Below are positions 1 through 11,165 of a stretch of DNA of 64,000 bases, one piece after another. The DNA comes from Tretioscincus oriximinensis (taxonomy: Eukaryota > Chordata > Lepidosauria > Squamata > Gymnophthalmidae): assembly GCA_022410635.1 (NCBI GenBank), contig JAJVDF010000867.1, positions 67,384 to 131,383 on the forward strand, read 5' to 3'. Numbering within the stretch: position 1 is the stretch's first letter; every line of letters begins with the position of its first letter. The position numbers and the translations under genes are program-made. Under the pieces are notes generated by a model. It searched no databases. It saw only the letters and a program-made list of their open reading frames with translations, and was not told where the DNA came from.

Positions 1-620
1 GATTTCTATGTGTGACAAAAGCCAGGCTCCTCTGTCCTGCCTGCTTCATAGAAGCAATATAAATTATGCAAAATAGAGACATATAGAGGGCGAATGAGCT
101 CAACGTGCATAATTCATACTGTCTGAACGTGGCAGCTTTCCCTTGGCTTATTTATTTTTTTAAGCAAAAGAGAGCTGTCAAGATTTGCCTTTCATCTTTC
201 TGCCATACTTTGAATCGAGGAAGGGCTGGCGGGTTAAAGTTTTGTGTGTGCATGTCTGAATTTTCTAGGTTAAATTCCTAGTTTTAAGAAAAAAAGAGGG
301 CCAGATAGTGGTCAGCCTTGTGCATACAGCATAAGAGAGCAGAGTAAATAGGATGTCTGGGAGAATTGGCACAAAAGCCCAAGAATATCCAATCTCAGGA
401 ATAGGGAACAGATGTGGCTAATGCTAAATCCGGAAAGGGCCTGAAACCCAGAATGATTCCAGTACTATGTTGGAATTGTCACACATATCTACATCAATCC
501 CAGCATATAACTCCAAGATTCTGAAATCTTGTACTAATGCTGCTGAGGAAAACCAACTCCCAATACAAGTTTTTTAAAAAAATCATATTACAAATTTTTA
601 CTTGTTTTTTTTAAAAAGAA
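1..620. other. Unassigned, no gene seen
   Basis: AT-rich sequence with no convincing exon and no repeat that I could match elsewhere in the window. Confidence 0.4.
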
Positions 621-622
621 AG

Positions 623-1076
623 ATATAGAGGGGTCCCCTAGGCAACTTCCTGTTAGCAGAAAAGTTGTTTCCATGGGCAAGACTGAGCACAGATTGGTTA
701 AGAAGGCATCCTCCTGCCCAGGGCTAGCTGCGGTGAAGGCTGGGAGCAGGTCTGCAGGTGAGGATCCCCCTGCGCAGCCTGTCTGAAGAGGCTGCCTGCT
801 GCTCAGACTACACTTCCCAGAAAGCCCCGCTGCCAGGACGACAGCAGCTCCTGTTTCACCTTCTTCACATTTGGGTGCCTGCTGCTGCTGCTACTTCGTG
901 AAGCTGCTGGGCAGCCAAGCTTTTAAATAAGTCCTTGTCATCATGAAAAACGGTGTAGAAAAAAAGACAGAAGTACAACAGAGAACCATAAAACAGGAAA
1001 CAAAAGTTCTTCCTGAAAATGAAAAAAATGGAAGCTGGTTGTTTGTTATTGTTGACAACTGGCACCTGGTCTATAC
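623..1076 (+). mobile_element. ~440-bp dispersed element (family G), full copy
   Basis: This is one of seven copies of the same unit in the window (others near 22.24, 35.23, 44.81, 46.51, 54.30 and 62.76 kb). It starts near TATAGAGGGGTCCC and ends near GGCACCTGGTCTATA. In the middle are two arms of the type CTGGGAGC(T)GTAGT and ACTACACTTCCCAG facing each other. It encodes nothing, so it looks like a non-autonomous DNA transposon. The class is uncertain because the terminal repeats are short and decayed. Confidence 0.6.
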
Positions 1077-1094
1077 CTAAAGCTAAATTCTTTT

Positions 1095-1475
1095 AAGTTC
1101 CTTCTCTTCTTCCTTTCAACTTCCTTACTTCTAGTTGCCTCTTGTTCTCCCTGACTCTCACCTTCCTTTTTCCTTTCTTCCTGACTTATTGACCCCTTCC
1201 CTAGCTTCTTCCTTTCCTTCTTCCTACCAGCTTCCTTTTGACTGTCTCCTGTCCTTCTTGGTACCCTCCCTCTTTCTTTCCCTTTCTTTTCTTCCTGACG
1301 TCTTCCTTTTCTCCCTCCCTCCTTTCTTTCTTTCCTTCCTTCCTGTCTCCTTCTTCCTCCCTCCTTCAACTTCTTTGTTTTGATTGCCTTTTGTCCTTCT
1401 TGACGCCATCTATTATCCTTCCCTAGTTAGCTTGCTCCTTCTTTCTTCCTTCCCCCCTCCCCAATCCCAATTCCC
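1095..1475. repeat. Polypyrimidine (TTCC)n-like tract
   Basis: About 380 bp of almost pure C/T built from diverged CTTCC, TTCCT and CCCT units. The long open frames on both strands here are produced by this low-complexity sequence and are not genes. Confidence 0.85.
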
Positions 1476-2281
1476 CCCCCAATCAAAAGCACCCAGCTCT
1501 CCCAACCCTCACTGAGAACAAATGGAAAATGCTACACCTTCTTTTAAAAGCCCAAGAAATGTAAAGTTCCCTTCCCACCTTAGCTTCAAATGGCCCCTTC
1601 TGAAGTCAAGAGAACACCTGGATAAGGATAAAGCCAAGTCGGGGCTGCTCAGCCTCCCACAGTCCTTCAATCCAGGAATCAGTTGGAGAAGGGGGGGGGG
1701 GGCAGAAAACCTCCTTCCTTTTTGCCTTTACTTAAATTAAGGGTGGAGGGATGGTTCAGGAAGAAGGAAAAGCTGATTTGGGGATGTCCCTTATCTGTCT
1801 TTCCTCCTCCTGCCCCAAACATAAAAAACCAGGGTGTTGGTCATGGTGCTGATTGTACAAAAACCCCAAGGGAGCTTATGTTCTTATGCTGATCTGTCCC
1901 GGCTTCTTTCTCCCAACTGCAGAGAGAGAAATTAAGCAAGTCAAGGTATCTGCTTCTGCTTACTGGGCAGAAGCTGACCTGCTTAGTTTCTGCCTGCTCA
2001 GAAAGATAAGGTCTTCTCAGAGATCAAGAGGGATATTCTGGGCGTAAGATCCATTTCCCAGACTGGCAGAAGCAAGATAAGTCTCCCGCGAGAAAGGGAA
2101 GGCCAGACAAATTCACAGGTGCCAAAGGGCTATTAGAAGGGATGTTGGTACCATCTTCTTCTGACAGTCACTTGAGTCCAGAACAGGTGAGGTTTTATGC
2201 TATTAACTTCTGCTTGGGGTGCCCAAAAAGCAGTTGGTGGGGCACTGGGCAAAACAGAATGCTGGACTACATGAACTGTGG
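1476..2281. other. Unassigned, no gene seen
   Basis: It contains a short G run near 1693 and no recognisable exon or repeat. Confidence 0.35.
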
Positions 2282-2426
2282 CTGCATCCCCATATCACTT
2301 ATTGATTCCACCATATCTGGATATTCCACAATAATGCACTGCGGAGACGGATTTATTCCAGAATATCCATGTTTTATTGTGGAATATCCAGTTATAGTGG
2401 AATAAATAAGTGATGTGGGGATGCAG
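2282..2426. mobile_element. 145-bp fold-back MITE-like element
   Basis: The outer arms begin CTGCATCCCCATATCAC and end GTGATGTGGGGATGCAG. They stay complementary, with a few mismatches, for roughly 50 bp on each side of a short centre near 2340-2360. It has no coding capacity. No clear target duplication is visible at the ends. Confidence 0.65.
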
Positions 2427-2487
2427 TCTGAGTCTTCTCTTCAGTCTTACAGGCCATATTACCAATGGGAACTAGAAGAAGGTGCTA

Positions 2488-2489
2488 CA

Positions 2490-2523
<34 letters not shown>

Positions 2524-2562
2524 GCCTGCCTGCCTGCCTGCCTGCCTGCCTACCAACCAACC
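2488..2562. repeat. Compound microsatellite (TCTA)n(TGCC)n
   Basis: About nine TCTA units run directly into about seven TGCC units. Confidence 0.9.
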
Positions 2563-2699
2563 TAGCTGAAGAAGTAGACTTGCCCTGCAAAAATTCATGC
2601 CTCTTACCTTTTTCTTGCAAGTGTCTAAAGTCCTAGAAAACTTCCTTGCTAAATTTTCAGGAAACAATGGCGGACAGAAGGAACTAGCTTACTGTGCCC

Positions 2700-3075
2700 C
2701 TTGACTTTACGATGAATATGTCTTCTCCCATATCAACCTGCCTGTGCCTTAAGATCTGCAAAGGAGGCTCTCCTATCTGTACCACCTCTCTCAGTGGCAA
2801 AGCGTGTGAGGACCTCAGATAGGCCATTCTCCATGGCAGCCCCCAGATTATGGAACAGTCTCCCATAGAGGTGTATCAATCTCCATCTCTGTATGCTTTC
2901 AGAAAGCACTTGAAGACACACTTCTTTAACATGGCCTTTGGCTCAAAAAATGGCTCTCCCTTCCTTGCCCTTAGATATTGTTGTTTAATATGTTAATCTG
3001 GTTTTAACATGTTAATATGTCGATTTATATTGTTAATCACCCTGAGACCATCTGGTATAGAAATGTAAATGTTTC
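2700..3075 (+). mobile_element. Non-LTR LINE 3' end (L2-like), decayed
   Basis: The plus strand reads, with frameshifts, like the C-terminal end of an L2-type ORF2: a P-R/Q-x-W/M-x-S-x-P segment, then a Y-A-F-R-K-H-L-K-T-H-F-F segment. A non-coding tail follows that resembles 'CCCTGAGACC...GGTATAGAAATGTAAATG'. Similar tails occur near 27.43-27.65 and 33.0 kb. Confidence 0.6.
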
Positions 3076-3167
3076 TGTCATCATTGTTGTATTGTTTTAG
3101 AAGATCTTTGAAGATGCACCTCTTTCACCTGGCCTTTGTTTGAAAAAATGTCAATTTTGTTCCCAAT

Positions 3168-3272
3168 ATGTATGTATGTATGCATGAATGAATGAATGAA
3201 AGGAATGAATGAATGAATGAAAGAATGAAAGAAAAGATGAATGAATGAAAGAATGAACGAATGCATGCATGC
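3168..3272. repeat. (TGAA)n/(GAAT)n microsatellite
   Basis: Imperfect tandem TGAA and GAAA units with ATGC interruptions at both edges. Confidence 0.9.
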
Positions 3273-3344
3273 ATTCCAGGTATTGACACCAGGCTGAACA
3301 GACGAGCAGGATGTTCTGACAGCCACTTGCAAAGAGTCAGAGCA

Positions 3345-3560
3345 AGTGATGGTTTTATTTATTTATTTATTTGGACTTATAACCCCCTCTATACCCAAAG
3401 GTCTCAGAGCAGCCAACCAAATGGTTGTTCATATAGCTTTTGTTGCTTTCTTCACAACAGACACCCTGTGAAATAGGTGGGGCTGAAAGAGTTCAAAAGA
3501 ACTGTGACTGGCCCAAGCTCACCCAACTGGCCTTCGTGGAGGAGTGGGAAACTCTCAGTC
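3345..3560 (-). mobile_element. tRNA-derived SINE, family B, partial
   Basis: It shares the body 'CACAACAGACACCCTGTGAA...TGACTGGCCCAAG...CACCCA' with copies near 18.99, 41.43, 55.07, 56.5 and 60.9 kb. It reads from the tail end (TTTATTTATTTGGACTTATA) towards a decayed tRNA-like head. Confidence 0.65.
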
Positions 3561-4510
3561 TCTAACTGGAATTTTGGCTTCTTCTAATGCGTGTGCCATA
3601 AGCAAACAATGTGAGCCAAGGTGGTAGACTAGAAATCCATAAAGGCTGTGTTTTCAATAGGGGAAAAAACGGGAGTGAAAGCCGTGTGGTTTTGCACTGG
3701 CTACACGTTGTTCATTTATAATCCACAGGGGATGCCCTTTCAGGATGCATCGTTTGCAAAGCCACATATCACTGGAATGGACTTTTCCCTCAAAAGCAAC
3801 GCAGGTGCAGTTCTTCTCCACTTGGGCTAACCATGCTCTGTCTATGGCTTGCCCATAGTGGGAGCCCCTCTGTGCCAACGCTTCTGGTACCACCACTGCG
3901 CCTCCATTTTGTTCTACCTTCCGAGGCAACAGCAGGTTCTAAAGGGTTTTTTGGGGGGGAGGGGTTCTAGTTGTGCGCAAAATTAAATATCTGTATATCT
4001 GTGTTAAATTTTTGTAATGATGGATTTGAACAAATGTGAGGCACGTTTTTAAAAAAAATGGAGGAGTGGCGTGTGGGAAGAGGATGCTCCGAAAATGAAT
4101 TACCCAACCAATGCGGTTGTTAACTCCAGAAGCCAATGCGAATCTTGTGTAGATGCTGCAATGGAGCTGAAAATGGCAGAGGGAATTGAATTCACTTTGC
4201 AGTTCTCAAAACTGCTTCTTTCACCCGTGTGAGAACACAGCCCAGCTACTGCCTCCAGGTTGGAAAGAGCAGTAACCAAGACCCAACCTTTTGTTTTTCA
4301 CTGCTGTTAGATTAGATGCAGAGGACATGGATGCTAAGATTCCTGCACTATGCAAGGAACTGGGCTACGCGATGTCTACCCTAGATGTTATACGTTCAAT
4401 TATTCTAAGGCCTGTAATTGTCCTGGGGTTTGTCTAGCCTTCCAAGCAAATGTTTTTTATCTTTGTATTCTTCCACACCTGAGACCTGCTGCTGAAGGGT
4501 GGGATATACA
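3561..4510. other. Unassigned, no gene seen
   Basis: It contains a G run at about 3952-3963. I see no exon and no family match. Confidence 0.35.
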
Positions 4511-4517
4511 TTTCTAA

Positions 4518-4528
4518 TTATTATTATT

Positions 4529-4564
<36 letters not shown>

Positions 4565-4578
4565 ATTGTTGTTGTTGA
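4518..4578. repeat. (TTA)n(TTG)n microsatellite
   Basis: A short TTA run followed by about a dozen TTG/TTA units. It is preceded by 'GGGTGGGATATACATTTCTAATTA', a LINE-type 3' tail, so it probably grew from a LINE tail. Confidence 0.85.
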
Positions 4579-4639
4579 CGCTAAGAACTATATAATCCTT
4601 GCACTTGCATTACACGCCTCCATAGGAAGGCCATTCCAA

Positions 4640-5107
4640 CATCAGGAGGCCACCACGAAGAAGACTCTCTAGCACGGGATGGTTTCCCTCACATACTAAG
4701 TAAAAAAAATGTTTTCTCTCTTCCACAACACTAGGACCAGGGGGCCCTCCTTAAAACTGTTGGGCAGAAAAGTGAGAACAGACAAAGGAAAGTATTTTTT
4801 CACCCAAAGGGTCATCAGCCTGTGGAATTTACTTCCCGAAGAGGTAGCAGTAGCTAACAGCTTGGATAGCTTCAAGACAGGACTAGACAAGTTTATGGAC
4901 ACCAAGGGTATAAATGGGGACTAGGATGGATGTCGAAATGGAGCAACAGGCAGGACTCCTGAAATACCATTTGCAGGGAGTCATGAACATATTTTGCTTT
5001 CCTCTGTTCAGACTGCCCAGGTGCATCTGGTGGGCCTCTGTGTGAGACAGAATGCTGGACTTGATGGGCTGTGGCCTGATCCAGTATGGCTGTTCTTATG
5101 TTCTTAA
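4640..5107 (+). mobile_element. CR1 LINE, 5'-truncated 3' end
   Basis: The open frame at 4709-4924 is the C-terminus of CR1 ORF2: a T-R-x-x-x-x-S-L-K-L-L-G segment, then F-F-T-Q-R-V, then W-N-L-L-P-E-E-V. The CR1 3' UTR follows, with 'GGGCTGTGGCCTGATCCAG', and the octamer-type terminus TTCTTATGTTCTTA. No intact reverse transcriptase remains. Confidence 0.9.
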
Positions 5108-6128
5108 GTAGTTATGCTCACCAAGACCCTGTGAAAAGGCACAGGAGACATCCCATGAAAACAGTTGGCAACTAAAGTACAGTGTACGAATAAAAGCAGA
5201 ATTTTGCCACCCTATATACAGAAACAGGAGTCTTTTGCAGGGAAGTCAAATCCACAACCTTTCCCTTTTAGTGTGTGTGTTTTCCATGAGGAAACCCTAA
5301 CGCACGTGTGAGATGAATTTGAGAAGTGAAAACGGCAGGCCCCTCCGTGCCGTCTTTTCCCTGCCAGCTTGCCGTGTTCATCTACCAACTGATCCCCGTC
5401 TCTCCTGGGACAACCCATAATTACACACAGCTCCATATATTATGCATGGGCATGCTTGGAGCAAACGGCAGCTCGTGACCTCTTTTGACTATTTTCAGGT
5501 TAAAGGAAGATTTTCAAAGGAATCCTTTCCTTGACGCCCGCTCAGCTGCTGCCAAGAAGCCAGGCATAGCCAGAAAAATTCAGTAATCCAGAGGGGAGGA
5601 AGAAGAAAATTGCAGAAGAAATTGAGAAGAGAAACGAAACACCACCTGCGGTTTGGGATGTCCTGTCTTGGGGGACCAGGAAGGAGGAGTGGAGTGGAAA
5701 GGGGGAAAGAGAAAAAAACGTTAGAAGACAGAAAAAAGGAGCGAAACATTTCTTCTCACTGGGGAAGGCTTAAAGGATTAGGCTGTTTGAAGCTTAGAAA
5801 TGCAGATAAGTGCAGGGGAATATGACAGGCAGACGCCTACCCACCCAGGATATCATATCAAGAGGCTGGCAAGAGTGTAGAAAGAGGGCAAATGGATCAG
5901 ACTGACTCACATATTCCCGCACGTGCCCACCCCGTGTGGTAAAGACCTTTTCCAACAGCGATATTCCACATCCACTGTATTCATTCATCCACACACAAAA
6001 GTAAACACAGGTATCCGTGAATATAGGTTTTGGCAATATAGTGTACATAGATGGGGGTAAAAAAAATCACTTTTTTGCACCCACTAAAGGTGCAAAGTTC
6101 TAACCTGTATTCAAACCTGTTTTAGCAA
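5108..6128. other. Unassigned, no gene seen
   Basis: It has a purine-rich part at about 5690-5760 (GGAAAGGGGGAAAGAG). No exon or known repeat was recognised. Confidence 0.35.
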
Positions 6129-6129
6129 A

Positions 6130-6225
6130 AAAGTGAGACAGAGATGGTCTGAACAGATGGGAAGTGAAGAGGCCCCATTTGGAATAGTGTGTACAATTCT
6201 GGTCACCACAACTTAGAAAAGTTAA
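6130..6225 (+). mobile_element. CR1 LINE, left piece of an interrupted copy
   Basis: It carries the CR1 ORF2 stretch 'TTGGAATAGTGTGTACAATT' and 'CTGGTCACC'. It stops at 'CTTAGAAAA' and resumes at 6481 with 'TTGTGGAACTGGAGAAGG', which directly follows that site in the uninterrupted copy at 53287. Confidence 0.75.
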
Positions 6226-6480
6226 GAACATAAGAGACGCCCTGCTGAATGGGGCCGGAGCCCATCTAGTCCAGCCTTCTGTCTCACACAGAGGCCCACC
6301 AATTGCACCGGGGCAGTCTGGAACAGAAGAAGGCAAAATCTTCCACTGTTCTTGACGCCCTGCAAAAGGCATTACAGGAATCCTGCCTATTGCTCCATCT
6401 CAGAGGCAGTCTCAAATACATCCTAGTAGCTGTTTATACTCTTGGCTTCCATGAACATGTCTAATCCTGTCTTAAAGCTA
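6226..6480 (-). mobile_element. CR1 LINE 3' end inserted into another CR1
   Basis: Antisense CR1 3' UTR, starting at the terminal 'AAGAACATAAGAG' octamer end and running to 'CTAATCCTGTCTTAAAGCTA'. It separates the two halves of a plus-strand CR1, so it is the younger insertion. Confidence 0.85.
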
Positions 6481-6960
6481 TTGTGGAACTGGAGAAGGTG
6501 CAAAAAAGGACAAGAATGATCAAGAGGCTGGAACTTCTCCCTTACAAAACCAGGCTGCAAGGTTTAGGCCTCTTCAGCCTTGAAATACGGCATTTAAGAG
6601 GTCATTGGATTGGGCTATATATAAAACCATGCATGGGATGGATAAGGTGAATCGAGAAAAAAATATTTTATCTAGCACACAACACTAGGACCAGGGGACA
6701 CTCCCAGAGGAGACAGTGGTATCTATCTTCAAGATAGGATTAGAGATAATCATGGAAGACAGGTGTATCAGTGGCTATTAGGATGGAAAATCAGGTAATA
6801 TTCCTGAATACTGCAGGGAGTCAAAAACAGGTGAGGTTTTTACATTCTTGTGTTTGAGATTGCCCAGATGCAATTGGTGGACCATTGTGTGAGACAGAAG
6901 GCTCAACTAGATGGGCTCCGGCCCCATTCAGAATACTGCCTGTTTTTTCCATTCTAATAG
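6481..6960 (+). mobile_element. CR1 LINE, right piece of the interrupted copy
   Basis: It continues ORF2 from 'TTGTGGAACTGGAGAAGG' through 'CTCTTCAGCCTTGAAA' and 'AACACTAGGACCAGGGG' into the 3' UTR. The copy is strongly decayed and has no open frame longer than 60 codons. Confidence 0.8.
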
Positions 6961-7195
6961 CTATCTTCCATGGATTTGTACAATCCTACTTTAAAGATAC
7001 TTAGGCTCCTAGCTATTCACCACCTCCCCTGGAAGTGAATTCCATAGAACAATGGTGGCTGAGCAAGTCCATTTTTTATGTATATCTACACAGAACTATG
7101 TCTGAGCAAGGCTCCATGCTCATGTATGGAGGGTCCATTTTCATGTATGCCTTCACATAACTGTACTTCTCATGCTGTTTACAGATAGGATCTGT

Positions 7196-7500
7196 CTGAG
7201 GAGGAGGAGGAGGAAGAGGAAAAAGAAAAGGAGAATCTATTTTTATACCCCACGCTTCTCACCCAAAGGTTAATTTGCGCAATCTATTCTATCTTCCCCA
7301 CCAGATTAGTGGTGGTACTCATTTATCTAATTGAAATGTAGATTGCAAATCTACTTTCTTTCGAATAGCTGAGTTGGCTAAAGCTGAGGCCAGTAGAGGG
7401 CGCTCGCCCCTCTTCGTGGCTGACGCAGGGTTTCAATAATGGATCTCTTGATCTGAAAGACCGTCTCTTAACTCACTGCGCTATTCGTGTCTTGGGTCTA
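7196..7500 (-). mobile_element. tRNA-derived SINE, family A
   Basis: Antisense copy. The tail begins with a (GAG)n/(GAA)n run at 7198-7230 and 'TTTTTATACCCCAC'. The middle has 'GAATAGCTGAGTTGGCT' and 'CCAGTAGAGGGCGCTC'. The tRNA-like head lies near 7440-7490, where 'CTCTTAACTCACTGCGCTAT' is the complement of an A-box region. Confidence 0.8.
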
Positions 7501-8184
7501 TTTTCAGATTTTCCTATGAAGAATTGTACCTGGGCAGGTTTTTCTATACCATCTACTATATTCATCAGGGTCCATTTTTCACATATATCTGCACAGAATT
7601 ATGTTTAAGCAGTGTTCTTCCTCCTATTCGCAATACACCACCAACCGCAACAGGCACCAGTCTGGGTCTCCAGAGAGTATACAGGTGCTCCATTTTCTAC
7701 ATTTTTTTAGAAGCAGGTTTGTGTAAGAGAAAGCCTATGGCAGACTGTTCACACCCACCATATGGAGTCCAGTCATGATCCCTATCTTTCACCAGCTGTG
7801 CCGGAGCGAGAATTCAGCAGGTGCAGTCTGCAGAGCGGGCAACACCGGCTGAAATTCCGTCTTCTGCTCCAGCTCGGATTCCAGATGGCAATTCTAGCAG
7901 AACTTCTCACTGTAAGGCTCGTTTGCCACCGTTTTCATATTATTGCGGAACTAATGAAGTGCTAGAATTCTTCTCGTGACATAAGGTAACCTGCTGGGAA
8001 ACCTGCTTTTGGTTTCGGGGCTTTAAACCTTGCTGAGTCCTGATCGAATCGGAGGCCCATGTCGAGAGGAAAAGAAGAGAAGCCAGATTTTGCTACAGCA
8101 GGCCTCTTAATAAGTGGCAAATTGGAAACTCTCCAAGGGGATGAGCAGAAAGATCTGTACACATGTAATGCTGGGAGCTTGCCG
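7501..8184. other. Unassigned, no gene seen
   Basis: No exon or family match was recognised. Confidence 0.35.
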
Positions 8185-8395
8185 CCCAAAAATCTCATAC
8201 GTTCGGTGTCCTCCTCACTCGTGGATCACTCCAGGCGCTATTCCCGGAAGCAGAGACGAGGCCCGGGACCCTATTCCTGGAACCAGGGGCCGGAAGTGAC
8301 ATCACAATGCCCCCAGGGCATTCCTTGCACATTTCTGCTTGAAGATCCATACCCCGTACAAGAATCTCACAAAACCTGTGAGATTTTAGCAATTC
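8185..8395. mobile_element. Fold-back MITE, family M2 (GACATCA type)
   Basis: It carries the family hallmarks 'CCGGAAGTGACATCACAATG', 'AAATCTCA' edges and a 'GTACAAGAATCTCACA' end. Related copies lie at 21.47, 22.48, 42.99 and 50.46 kb. Confidence 0.6.
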
Positions 8396-8885
8396 CAGCA
8401 CAGACAAAGGGAAGTACTTTTTCACCCAGAGGATCATCAGTTTTTGGACTTTGCCACCAGTGGTGATGAAGGTGGAGGACAGAATTATCAATGGCTCCTA
8501 GAATAGATGCTCAGGTATCACATCTAGAGGAAGGTGCCTCTAAAGTCACTGCTAAAGAAGGTGCCTCATCTGGTTTGGTGACAACCAAAAGGTTTTACTT
8601 TTGAATGTTGCTTGAGATGCCCTGAAGCCATTGGTGACCTGATTCCGCAGAGCTTTTATTAATTCACGAAGAACAGGTGCATCAGTGGCTCCTAGAACAG
8701 AAGCCTAAATCCCACCTGCAGGTAGGAGAGACTGGCAGGAGGCCTCTAAAAGCCATTTGGAAGTTGCTGAGAGCAAGTGAAAGTTTTGCCCTTGTTTTCT
8801 GCTTGAGATGCCCAGAAGAAAATTGTGGGTCACCATGCAAGACAGAACCCTGGACTAGTGGAATTAGCCCATTGCATTATGGTAA
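8396..8885 (+). mobile_element. CR1 LINE, very decayed 3' fragments
   Basis: It begins with the CR1 stretch 'GACAAAGGGAAGTACTTTTT' and 'CACCCAGAGG'. Two partly repeated 3' UTR-like pieces follow (…TGCTTGAGATGCCC… at about 8608 and 8798), suggesting two overlapping fragments. Confidence 0.6.
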
Positions 8886-9036
8886 TGCAACAGGCTATAC
8901 CCTCCCCTCCATTCCTTACTCCCTCCCACCCCTCTTTCACTTGCCACTCCTTTCTTTTGTTCTTTCATTCCATTTTTCCTTCCTTCTTCCATATCTTCCT
9001 TCCCTTCTTTCTTCCATTCCTTCTTTTACTTGTACT
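8886..9036. repeat. Polypyrimidine tract downstream of a hairpin
   Basis: CCTCC and TTCC units follow the small hairpin AGCCCATTGCATTA/TAATGCAACAGGCT at about 8866-8896. The same hairpin plus pyrimidine arrangement recurs at 23325-23475. Confidence 0.7.
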
Positions 9037-9040
9037 AAAA

Positions 9041-9251
9041 GGCTGACCAGATGACCCCTTTTTTTGGGGGGGGGGGGTTTGAAAACCCGGTTTTAGGGAG
9101 CTCCCAGTTTTTTTCTGAGGGACCTTTTTCCAAAAAAAAATATTTTTTGAAATTTCTTTTGTCTTTTAATTTCTTTTTCCTCAGAAAAAAACGGGAGGCA
9201 TCCCAAAAACGGGTTTTCAACACACACACCCGAAGGGGTCATCTGGTCAGC
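9041..9251. mobile_element. Tc1/mariner-like MITE, family M1
   Basis: The ends are GGCTGACCAGATGACC and GGTCATCTGGTCAGC, exact complements over about 15 bp. The rest also folds back (…CCCCTTTT… against …AAGGGGTC…). Confidence 0.8.
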
Positions 9252-9435
9252 TTTCCTTCTCTCTTTCCTTCCTTCTCTTCCTTGTGTCATTGGTCTCTGA
9301 AGCCTGCCAAAGTTTCAAACCTTGTCATTGTTCTCTGGAGGATGCCAAATGTTGGCTTCTGTGGTATGTTGTTTTATTATATACATACAAAAGATATGAT
9401 TACCTTTCCTTGCAATGGCCTCACATGTCAGAACA

Positions 9436-9794
9436 GGCTGACCAGATGATCCCTTTTGGGGGGCAAACACAGTTTTGGGTTGTCTACCTGCCCTCCCAGA
9501 GGGGACCCTAATTTTCCTGATTTTGGCTGAGGAAATTTATTTTTAAATGTTTTGGATTTTTTAAAAAATATAAACTTACTGCACCACCACTAGGGGGCTC
9601 TGGTAACAGGTGCCGGCTCTTGAAGGCACCCTTCCCGCAGTAAAAAAAAAAAAAATGCAAATTTCTCGCACTTTCTCAAGCGCTTTGTGGATTTCCTGAA
9701 CAGGGATTTCGGAGGGGGATGCATGTTGGTGGGTGATTTGCATATTCATGAATATTAATGACGCCAGTTTGAGCCCCAGAAAATCTGGTCAGTC
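9436..9794. mobile_element. Tc1/mariner-like MITE, family M1, long form
   Basis: The ends are GGCTGACCAGATGATCC and AAATCTGGTCAGTC, with TA directly after the right end. The interior has the long-form core: 'CACCACTAGGGGGCTC', poly-A and 'TTTGCATATTCATGAATATT'. Confidence 0.8.
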
Positions 9795-9796
9795 TA

Positions 9797-10438
9797 CGTT
9801 GGAAGATAGACCTTCTAGAAACAGTGTCTGTCACCCAGGCCAAAAGCCAAGCAGGAAGATGAGTCAGGATTGAGTCAACCATCCGAAACCATTCTTTGCT
9901 CACTGAAAGGGGCAAAGAGACTGAATGAACAAGTATGAAACTTCTCTCTTTGAGGAAGCAACAGGATGAATGGACTCTGGCAAGGGCAGAGTTCTATTCC
10001 TATCTGAGAATTCAAATTCCAGAGAGATGACGGCATAGAACAGCCTTGCACCGCTTCACCACACAGAATGCTCCGTCAGCGATTCACACATTGCAGAAAG
10101 CTCCAGAGACCACCTTCCCCTGCTTCCCAGATTTCGAACGGGGCTGGGAAGCAAATGTTTATCTTATCTTCAGCCTCCCCCAGGCAAAATCCAATTCCGT
10201 CTCCCCAGCAAATCTTAGTGGACAATGGCCCTCTGATAGTATCAAGTGGCTGTCCTGCTGACCACACAAAACTGAGCTTTGTACTTGATAGCAAAAGCGC
10301 TGGACATGGTGAATCACCAGCTGGGGTTTATCACTCGTTCTGACCACAATAGGTCTTTGTTAAATGAAGGTATCCCCAATTGAAGCTTCCCAGAGCATAG
10401 CGTCCCTTTTACTGGTGGCTAAGTTGTCAGCCTGGCTG
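9797..10438. other. Unassigned, no gene seen
   Basis: Overlapping short open frames on both strands at 10046-10350 show no domain. Confidence 0.35.
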
Positions 10439-10439
10439 G

Positions 10440-10565
10440 TTCCTCTCCTATCTGTTCCACCATTCTTAGTGGTAAGGAGGGTTAAGTCCTGCCTTTTCAT
10501 GTAGGCCCCTAGACAGTGGAATGATCTCCCCTTGAGACAAATCAGGGTGCTTCATTATAGGTCTC
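10440..10565 (+). mobile_element. L2-like LINE 3' fragment
   Basis: A short piece of ORF2 C-terminus with 'CCCCTAGACAGTGGAATGAT' followed by 'CTCCCCTTGAG', equivalent to the P-R-L-W-N-D-L-P-L segment seen in the copy near 32.8 kb. Confidence 0.5.
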
Positions 10566-10830
10566 TAGAAAATCGAAGAAGAACTGGGTTTTCTCACCCG
10601 AAAGCGGTTTACAAGCTTATCTTTTGCCTGAAGGCTTAAATACTATCTCCCCCACCATGCTGTGATGGTCCCCATTTATCTGATCACAATTTCTTGCTTT
10701 CGAGTAGCTGGTTTGGCTAGATCTGAGGCCAGTAGAGGGCGCTCATCCCTCTCTACAGCCGGCACAGAGCTTCGAACTCGGTATCTCTGCTGAAACACCA
10801 AGACTCTTAACCGCTATGTCTCTGTGTATT
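10566..10830 (-). mobile_element. tRNA-derived SINE, family A
   Basis: Antisense copy with 'TCGAGTAGCTGGTTTGGCT', 'CCAGTAGAGGGCGCTC', 'CTTCGAACTCGGTATCTC' (complement of a B box) and 'CTCTTAACCGCTATGTC' (complement of an A box). Confidence 0.85.
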
Positions 10831-11165
10831 AACTCAAGAGTTAATAACTTGTATCTGTAGTGCAAACATACCCTGCTAAATTCCTTCTAGCCAACTATTG
10901 TATTCAAGCTTCTGAAATTCCCACCTGGGTCCCAAACGATAGCCCCAAAGTGGCACTCCCTTTTATTACTGCAAACAAAAAAAAGGAATTTGCAAAAAAA
11001 CTGGAAGCAGGCAATATCTCCTGAAATTTAAAAAAAAAATAAAACAGGGTTTTTCTTTAAAGCTAAGAGACCTCTGACCTTGATTCTATACAACATAACT
11101 ATAGCAGTCTGTGTATACAACCCTATTCTTAGCCAGGCTTCAGCATTGGTAGGCAGAGAAGAGAC
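10831..11165. other. Unassigned, no gene seen
   Basis: A-rich intervals at about 10975-11045 and no recognised repeat. Confidence 0.35.

Noticed and set aside
1046..1426. Open frames in the polypyrimidine tract
   Set aside because: They are open on both strands because the sequence is simple repeat.
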